Below are positions 58,561-64,000 of a stretch of DNA of 64,000 nucleotides, in pieces; positions within the stretch are counted from its first letter, which is position 1, and each line of letters begins with the position of its first letter. The position numbers and the translations under genes were made by a program. The notes under the pieces were generated by a model, which saw only the letters and a program-made list of their open reading frames with translations, did no database searches and was not told the origin of the DNA. The stretch lies in assembly GCA_025331125.1 (NCBI GenBank), contig JAOALB010000190.1, positions 23,881 through 87,880 of the forward strand, in the 5' to 3' direction. Source of the DNA: Mycogone perniciosa. Taxonomy: Eukaryota; Ascomycota; Sordariomycetes; Hypocreales; Hypocreaceae.

Positions 58561-59276
58561 TCACTCATCGTCACTATCTTCCTCCATAGCCACGTCACTC
58601 TCCTCATCCTCATCATCGCGATTTCGTTTCTGACCACGAGCATCTGGGCTTTCCGCATCCTTCATGACATGATCGGTACCCGCCGTGGGCTTTGCAGGGG
58701 CAGATCCAGGTAGCGGCGCATTGAAGATGCTCTGCTGAAGCTCCGTTTGTTCCACAGTAGTAGCACCTGAGTTCGTGCTTGGAATCTTGAAAGTGCCGTC
58801 AAGCTTGGCCACAAAGTGCGACTTGGACTTTGCATATTGTATCTTCTGTTATTGCATGTCGGTTAACACCAGGGACAGCATGGATTGGATAGGTATCGAT
58901 GAAGCAAATGGACACTGACAAGTGGGCGTCCTAAGAATGTTTGTCCTTCCAGAGATCTCATAGCCTGGGTTGCCGCCTGGATATCTCGGAAGACGATGTG
59001 TGCCTGTCCACGCATGGCCATTGTTTTGAGAGCAACGACATCTAGCACAGGTCCGTACGTCGAGAACAGCATGTACAGCGCAGCTCGTAGGTCATCTTTT
59101 TGGATTTTGGCTGAAGGAAGGTTCGTAACATATAAACTTGAAGACCTCGTCAGAAACACTGCACCAGCCACTACAGAGCGCCAGGCGACTCACGTCTGGT
59201 TTGGTGGGATCGGTTGTACTTTGGCGGGCAGAGAAGCATTGGGTGCAAGACCGCGAGGAGGGGCGACCGCTGCCAT
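58561..59276 (-). CDS. U2 snRNP protein B''-like (U1A/U2B'' family, Msl1)
   Basis: Exons 59276-59194, 59136-58920 and 58845-58561 (introns 57 and 74 bases); 194 residues. One RRM: RNP2 LYVTNLPS at the start of exon 2 and RNP1-type MRGQAHIVFRD, then GRPLKIQYAKSKSHFVAKL (across intron 2) which is diagnostic for the U1A/U2B'' family. The C-terminus is acidic and disordered (DEDEESDVAMEEDSDDE); the second RRM of vertebrate homologues is absent, as in yeast Msl1. It binds stem-loop IV of U2 snRNA in the spliceosome. Divergent from ARPC1 and convergent with ATG10. Confidence 0.88.
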
Positions 59277-59684
59277 TGTGTCGTATATGTAGAGATGTCC
59301 TGCTGCTGCTAGAGGGAAAGATCCTGCGTTCACCAGAGCTGCGGTACAAATCTTGCAATCGGTCGTTTGCCCAAAGAGTCTGGTCGCGTCGTCGTCAGCA
59401 CTCGTGGTGTTGAGGTGGGAGTTTTTTGTGCCCACTGGCACCAACCTTGTGAGGAGCGTGGCCCAAGCTTCGGCCAATGTGTGGCGCTGACTTCAATGGT
59501 ACACCTGTAAGTACGGAGTACCTGAACCTACGTAACCTCCGGCATCACCCCGCCAATACTCCGTATTCTGTTCTCCGTATTCCGTGTAATCTCAACCTTT
59601 CCAGCAATCCATCTCCCCGTCTCAATTCCAATCTCTCCTTGGCGATAGTAGAGAGCTACTCCTATCGCATCTATACCGCACAAA
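59277..59684. promoter_or_regulatory. Divergent promoter region U2B''-like / ARPC1 with two motif copies
   Basis: About 408 bases between divergent start codons. It contains TACGGAGTA at 59512-59520 and TACTCCGTA at 59557-59565, plus near copies CTCCGTAT at 59573-59580. This is the shortest promoter region in the window with two exact motif copies. Confidence 0.55.
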
Positions 59685-60892
59685 ATGGCTGCGCCAGAGG
59701 TCCATCACTTGTTCCACAACCCCATCGCCGACCACTCGTTCTCGGCCGATCATGGAACTCTAGCCGTTGCTCGCGATTCCACTGTCGAGCTGTACAGCAA
59801 GGTCGGAAACTCCTTTAAGCTGCAGGATGTGCTGAAGGGCCATGACAAGACCGTTACCAGTGTCGACATTGCTCCCAGCAGTGGTCGCATCGTATCGTGC
59901 TCCCAAGGTTCGTAACGCTGTTGCGTCTCGCTCCTTGTCATGGTCAGGCTAACCCCTAGCAGACCGAAACGCGTTGGTCTGGGAGCCTTCCCCGACAGGA
60001 TACAAGCCGACTCTTGTCCTTCTTCGAATCAGCCGCGCTGCCACATTCGTCCGCTGGTCGCCTTCCGAGACGAAATTCGCCGTGGGTTCCGGTGACCGCA
60101 TCATCGCGGTCTGCTACTTTGAAGAGGAAAACGACTGGTGGGTCTCGAAGCACTTGAAGAAGCCCATTCGCAGCACCATTACCAGCGTTGCATGGCACCC
60201 GAACTCTGTTCTCCTTGCGGCCGGTTCGACTGATGCCCATGCTCGAGTCTTCTCTGCCTTCATCAAGGGTGTTGACGCTCGTCCTGACCCCGGCGTCTGG
60301 GGCGAGCGGTTGCCTTTCAACACTGTCTGTGGAGAGTATTTGAACAATTCTGCTGGCTGGATTCACTCTGTTGCCTTTTCACCTAGTGGAGATGTCCTCG
60401 CTTTTGCTGCGCATGACAGCAGCATCACAGTTGTCTATCCCAGCGGACCCGAGCAGCCCCCGAAGGCCGTTCTCAGCATCTCTTCCCAACTCCTGCCGTT
60501 CAAGAGCTTGATTTGGAAAGCTGAGGATGAAATCATCGCTGCTGGCTATGACTGTGAGGCCTTCCGCTTCCAGGGCAGTGAGGGGGGCTGGCAGCTTGTG
60601 GGAACTGTGGAATCCAAGGGTAGGGCTGGTAATGATGAACAGCGCGAGGAGTCGGCCTTGAACATGTTCAGACAGATGGATCTCAAAGGAAAGGTCAAGG
60701 ATGATACCCAGTTGAAGACGGTCCACCAGAACACCATTTCCACCATTCGACCATACGAGATCTCTGGTGGCCGTGTGACCAAATTTAGCTGTAAGTTTTG
60801 CAGAGCCCTGTCCCTCTTTGCGCCTTGCACGATAACTAACATGGGTATCAGCGAGTGGCGTGGATGGAAGGGTCGTGGTCTGGAACGCATAG
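59685..60892 (+). CDS. ARC40: Arp2/3 complex subunit 1 (ARPC1/Arc40), WD40 protein
   Basis: Exons 59685-59907, 59963-60790 and 60852-60892 (introns 55 and 61 bases); 363 residues. WD40 repeats are visible: LKGHDKTVTSVDIAPSSGRI, SQDRNALVWEP (across intron 1), VRWSPSETKFAVGSGDR, ITSVAWHPNSVLLAAGSTDA, IHSVAFSPSGDVLAFAAHD and the closing SGVDGRVVVWNA (exon 3). The SVAWHPNS.. LAAGSTDAHARVFSAFIKG block is characteristic of ARPC1. It is a structural and regulatory subunit of the Arp2/3 complex that nucleates branched actin at endocytic patches and hyphal tips. Confidence 0.93.
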
Positions 60893-61106
60893 ATTCTGCC
60901 AAAGACGAAGCATAATTTTCAAAGGCTTTGTCCGAATATCACTCTACTTGAACATGTTATTTGCTTTACAATCGGTGCAGTGTTGCTTTGCAGCATTTCG
61001 ATCTATAGAGGAGTTTAACACGCCTCGAATACAAATCTTTCAGCTTAGGATAGGACTGTAAATATAGACTTTATAAGTGACTATGGACGCTAGGTGACAC
61101 TTTGAC

Positions 61107-61782
61107 TTATGGCAGAGCAACGGCCTCAATCTCGACGTCCACATTCTTGGGGAGGGTCTTAACAGCAACACAGCTTCGAGCAGGCTTGTGAGAGAACCAC
61201 TTCTCATACTCGCCGTTCATTTCCTAAACCAATGCATGAGCTATTAATTCGATGTGTCTCCAGTAGGGCAACTCACAGCAAAGTGGGCCATGTCAGAGAT
61301 GAAAATGGTGGTCTTGACGACCTTGGAGAGGGAGGAGCCGGCCTCCTTGAGAACGGCCTCGAGGTTCTCGCAGCACTTCTTGGTCTTGTCGGCAATGGAG
61401 CCCTCGATCAGGGCACCATCAGCAGTGAGGGGGATCTGGCCGGAGCAGTAGATGGCGGTAGGGGTCTTGATAGCTTGAGACTAATAGTTCCATCTGTTAG
61501 AGAGCACTGACTGTAGATTATGTTCCCAAAGCACTCACGTAGGGGCCCAGAGCTAGATACCACTGGTTAGTGAACATGGCCCTCTGGAAGTCCGTGTGAG
61601 GGCAACTCACGGAAAGGGGCATCCTTGGTGAAAACAATCTGCTGGTCCGACATTGTGGATTTAGGTCTGAGAAGAGCTGGAAATGGTGTGAACTTATGTT
61701 TGACAGCGACTGAAGCGAGAGGCGATGCGACAACGCCTCTCGCGAAGGGCCGAGCTGTAAAGCGGGCAATTGTCGACGACAT
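61107..61782 (-). CDS. RidA/YjgF-type enamine/imine deaminase (Hmf1/Mmf1)
   Basis: Four exons: 61782-61611, 61552-61539 (only 14 bases), 61480-61277 and 61223-61107; introns 58, 58 and 53 bases; 168 residues. A basic presequence (MSSTIARFTARPFARG) suggests mitochondria; an internal ATG at 61653 (MSDQQIVFTKDAPF) would give a cytosolic form without it. Family motifs: DAPFPLGPYSQAIK assembled over exons 1-3, SGQIPLTADG, and the end ARSCVAVKTLPKNVDVEIEAVALP-type block with the substrate-binding arginine. RidA hydrolyses reactive 2-aminoacrylate and related enamines made by PLP enzymes; the yeast mitochondrial paralogue also supports isoleucine synthesis and mtDNA stability. Confidence 0.92.
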
Positions 61783-63256
61783 ACCTGTGGATGATGTGTA
61801 CCGTTAGGTGCTTGCGGTCTAGATTTTTATAGACTGGATTTTCGTACGGTCTGATGTCAATCTCAGAAACTATTTTGTAGGAATAGAGATTATTTAAATC
61901 ACTGAGTTTGAGAGCTTAGTCGAAGGTCAGGATTGCCCCTCCGACTGCCGGCGAAGCTCCCCCGCCTTAAGGTGGCGGTTTCTGCCGGCCCAAAGCCATT
62001 GGCCCCCACTGCAGACGCCCGAGATTGACGGCGTTTACGTGATTGATACTTCCTCACGTATAGCACTGTAAAGAATGCGAGATGAAGTTACGTTGATCTT
62101 GCATTAGTAGGTAACGTCTTTTCAATATGGCTGATGGTTCAAGAGGATGCGGAGGATTACAAAATGGCTGCCGGATTGTCAATAGCTCATCACTGTTGTA
62201 ACCGTGAAAATGCAATCAATTGGTCTCTCTATCTGGGTTCACATTCCTTACGACTTCATGGGAATCTCAAAATGGGGCGTTTTTTGTCCATGCAAAGGGC
62301 AAGATAACATTGTCAAAGGCGCCTTTCGAGCATTGGCCATGCTCATCGGACGCCCTCTCGACCTGGGCATTGCATTGAGGGGCTTGGTAGATAGTAATCA
62401 GGTGCCGAATCGGACTACCGTCAAGCACATAAGACTGGATCTCCCTAGTATATAACTTTGAACCATATGCCGAGAGTGTTGCTGACTGAAAGTTCTCAAT
62501 GTCTTGATGGTCTTGTAAGTCGCCAACAAAACCCCAAACTCAAGAGCCCTCCACACGGCCCTGCGAATTCTAGAAATCTAGATGGAATCATGTCATGCAC
62601 AGACCGACCGCCACCACACATGGCAATACTACTGCCTCATTTGGATTTGAGACAATGTGCAATTGGTAAACATGGCATAGTGTTATCAAGACACTACGAG
62701 TGCAGTCCTGCATCGTGACACCCAAGCACTTTGGAGCCTTAATGAGGGGCTCAAAAATGTTAGTCAGGCCCTTTGACTGCATGGAATGATGCCAAGTGTC
62801 AAAAAGAGTTGTAGGTACGGAGTACGGAGTACCTACATCCTTTGCACGGAGTACGAAGTGAAGTACGTAGCTTCTCATGCGCCACACGCGATCCCCCTGT
62901 AACAACAGCTGGAGAACCTGGACATGGACACGTTCTCCTCAGCTCGATAATCTCCATTTGTTTTGTTTGAAAAGGAGGCTCTGCCATCATTCCGATTTGA
63001 GCCTCCACGGCGTGACGCATCTTTAAATTCCTTCAATTTCCTTCTCTTCATTCCTTTTATTTGCGTTTTATTTCTTTCTGCACGAGCCCTCGGCTGTTTC
63101 TATTCTTCTTGTGAGTTTCCCCGAGTCCAACACCCCAGCTAGCTCCTCGGTCTGGAGCTTCAAGTGTCCGCGACAACATCTACTGCGGGTTGAAACGGCC
63201 ATCTTTGATTCTTATGCAAATTGCTGACTTTGCCCTTTTCAGAGCTCTAGAGAGCC
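61783..63256. other. Divergent intergenic region RidA / PMT4
   Basis: About 1.47 kb. Holds tandem TACGGAGTA copies at 62816-62831, a CCGCC..GGCGG inverted pair around CCTTAAGG near 61970 and a T-rich tract near 63035-63075 in the PMT4 leader. A plus frame at 62204-62455 shows no family features. No gene called. Confidence 0.5.
62816..62831 (+). repeat. Two overlapping TACGGAGTA copies
   Basis: TACGGAGTA at 62816-62824 and again at 62823-62831, followed by related CGGAGTACGAAGT strings up to about 62860, between RidA and PMT4. Confidence 0.8.
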
Positions 63257-64000
63257 ATGGCTCGCAGCCCGACGCCGCAGGGTAGCCTGCGGCAGCGGAA
63301 CGTCGCCTCCAAAAAGACAGTCGACTCGACCACTTTCGCCCCTGAAGCAGAACTCGACAAGCTTTCAAAGGCAGCAGCATCATCGAAACGAAACGTGGCG
63401 AGAGGCGAACTCGAGCATAAATTCGCGCTGTCCCTGGTGACTATTCTGGCCTTTGTGACTCGGTTCTGGGGAATCAGCCATCCCAATGAAGTTGTTTTCG
63501 ACGAAGTGCATTTCGGCAAGGTGTGTGAAACATTCGGGACGGACTTCATCCATGGGCTATAGCTAACAGGTTTGCAGTTTGCCTCTTACTACCTTGAGCG
63601 AACGTATTTCTTCGATGTTCACCCCCCATTTGCGAAGCTCTTGTTCGCCTTCATGGGCTGGTTAGTTGGATATGACGGTCACTTCCACTTTGAGAACATT
63701 GGCGACTCCTATATTGCGAACAAGGTGCCATATGTCGCATTCCGTGCCTTGCCCGCCATCTTGGGAGCTCTGACGGTATCCGTCACCTATCTTATCATGT
63801 GGGAGTCTGGCTACAGCGTGCCTGCTTGCCTTGTCGCTACGGGGCTAATTCTTCTGGACAATGCGCACATTGGCCAAACACGTCTCATTCTTCTGGACGC
63901 CACGCTGGTACTTGCCATGGCATGCAGCCTTCTGTTCTACATTAAGTTTTACAAGCTGCGACATGAGTCATTTAGCAGGAAGTGGTGGAAGTGGCTGATC
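63257..64000 (+). CDS. PMT4: Protein O-mannosyltransferase PMT4 (5' part)
   Basis: Exons 63257-63520 and 63578 onward (intron 57 bases, phase 0); cut by the window end after 229 residues of an expected 750 or so. The first membrane span (FALSLVTILAFVTRFWGI) is followed by EVVFDEVHFGKFASYYLER, with the catalytic Asp-Glu pair, made across the intron. YFFDVHPPFAKLLFAF and GHFHFENIGDSYI follow; FASYYLERTYFFDVHPPFAK fits the PMT4 subfamily better than PMT1 or PMT2. The enzyme transfers mannose from dolichyl phosphate to Ser/Thr of secretory proteins in the ER membrane; PMT4 prefers membrane-anchored substrates and is important for the cell wall. Confidence 0.92.

Noticed and set aside
62204..62455. 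83-residue open frame between RidA and PMT4
   Set aside because: No recognisable motif and no sign of a promoter or splicing; best explained as chance.
1..64000. tRNA, rRNA, CRISPR or transposon genes
   Set aside because: I looked for tRNA A/B boxes, regularly spaced repeats and transposase or reverse-transcriptase motifs and saw none convincing; a covariance-model and repeat search would be needed to exclude short or decayed copies.

Overview
The window is nuclear DNA of a filamentous ascomycete (Pezizomycotina, probably a Sordariomycete of the Hypocreales type). The evidence is dense protein-coding genes split by short GT-AG introns (mostly 42 to 110 bases), fungal-specific families (a questin-oxidase-like protein, two-membrane-span VPS10, filamentous-fungal MED16 and PMT4), and intergenic stretches of 0.3 to 2.9 kb. 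I saw no tRNA, rRNA, CRISPR array, complete transposon or bacterial-type operon. All gene models come from reading splice signals by eye and checking that exon phases and family motifs join.

Layout. 0.3-6 kb: an SNF2-family ATPase and an Ipa1/UBE3D-type ubiquitin-ligase protein (both minus). 6-12 kb: a questin-oxidase-like enzyme, the checkpoint clamp loader RAD17 and an SGNH esterase (all plus). 12-18 kb: COP9 signalosome subunit 4, a PMP24-type peroxisomal membrane protein and the family X DNA polymerase Pol4 (all minus). 19-28.5 kb: a large coiled-coil protein and Mediator subunit 16 (minus). 29-34 kb: a seven-exon mitochondrial D-lactate dehydrogenase and a secreted GH105 glycosidase gene broken by a one-base frameshift (plus). 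36.5-46.3 kb: a disordered protein with a 1.6 kb intron (plus), convergent with VPS10 (minus). 49-57 kb: an NTF2-like protein (plus), an amino-acid permease and a GH47 alpha-1,2-mannosidase (minus). 57.6-64 kb: ATG10 (plus), a U2B''-like splicing protein (minus), the Arp2/3 subunit ARPC1 (plus), a RidA deaminase (minus) and the start of PMT4 (plus, cut by the window end).

The content is mostly housekeeping: secretory pathway (VPS10, GH47, PMT4), DNA maintenance (SNF2, RAD17, Pol4), regulated proteolysis (CSN4, Ipa1), transcription and splicing (MED16, U2B''), autophagy and peroxisome (ATG10, PMP24), and metabolism (D-LDH, RidA, permease). There is no obvious biosynthetic cluster.

The most unusual signal is not a gene. 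A 9-bp motif, TACGGAGTA (reverse TACTCCGTA), occurs about 25 times by my eye count, against about 0.5 expected by chance in 64 kb, and every copy I found lies outside coding exons, clustered in the long intergenic regions. One pair forms a perfect 16-bp palindrome. Other points worth a second look are the GH105 frameshift, the 1.6 kb intron, very small exons (14, 27 and 30 bases), six in-frame tandem stop codons ending Pol4, and a short copy of the SNF2 gene's 3' coding region at the left edge.
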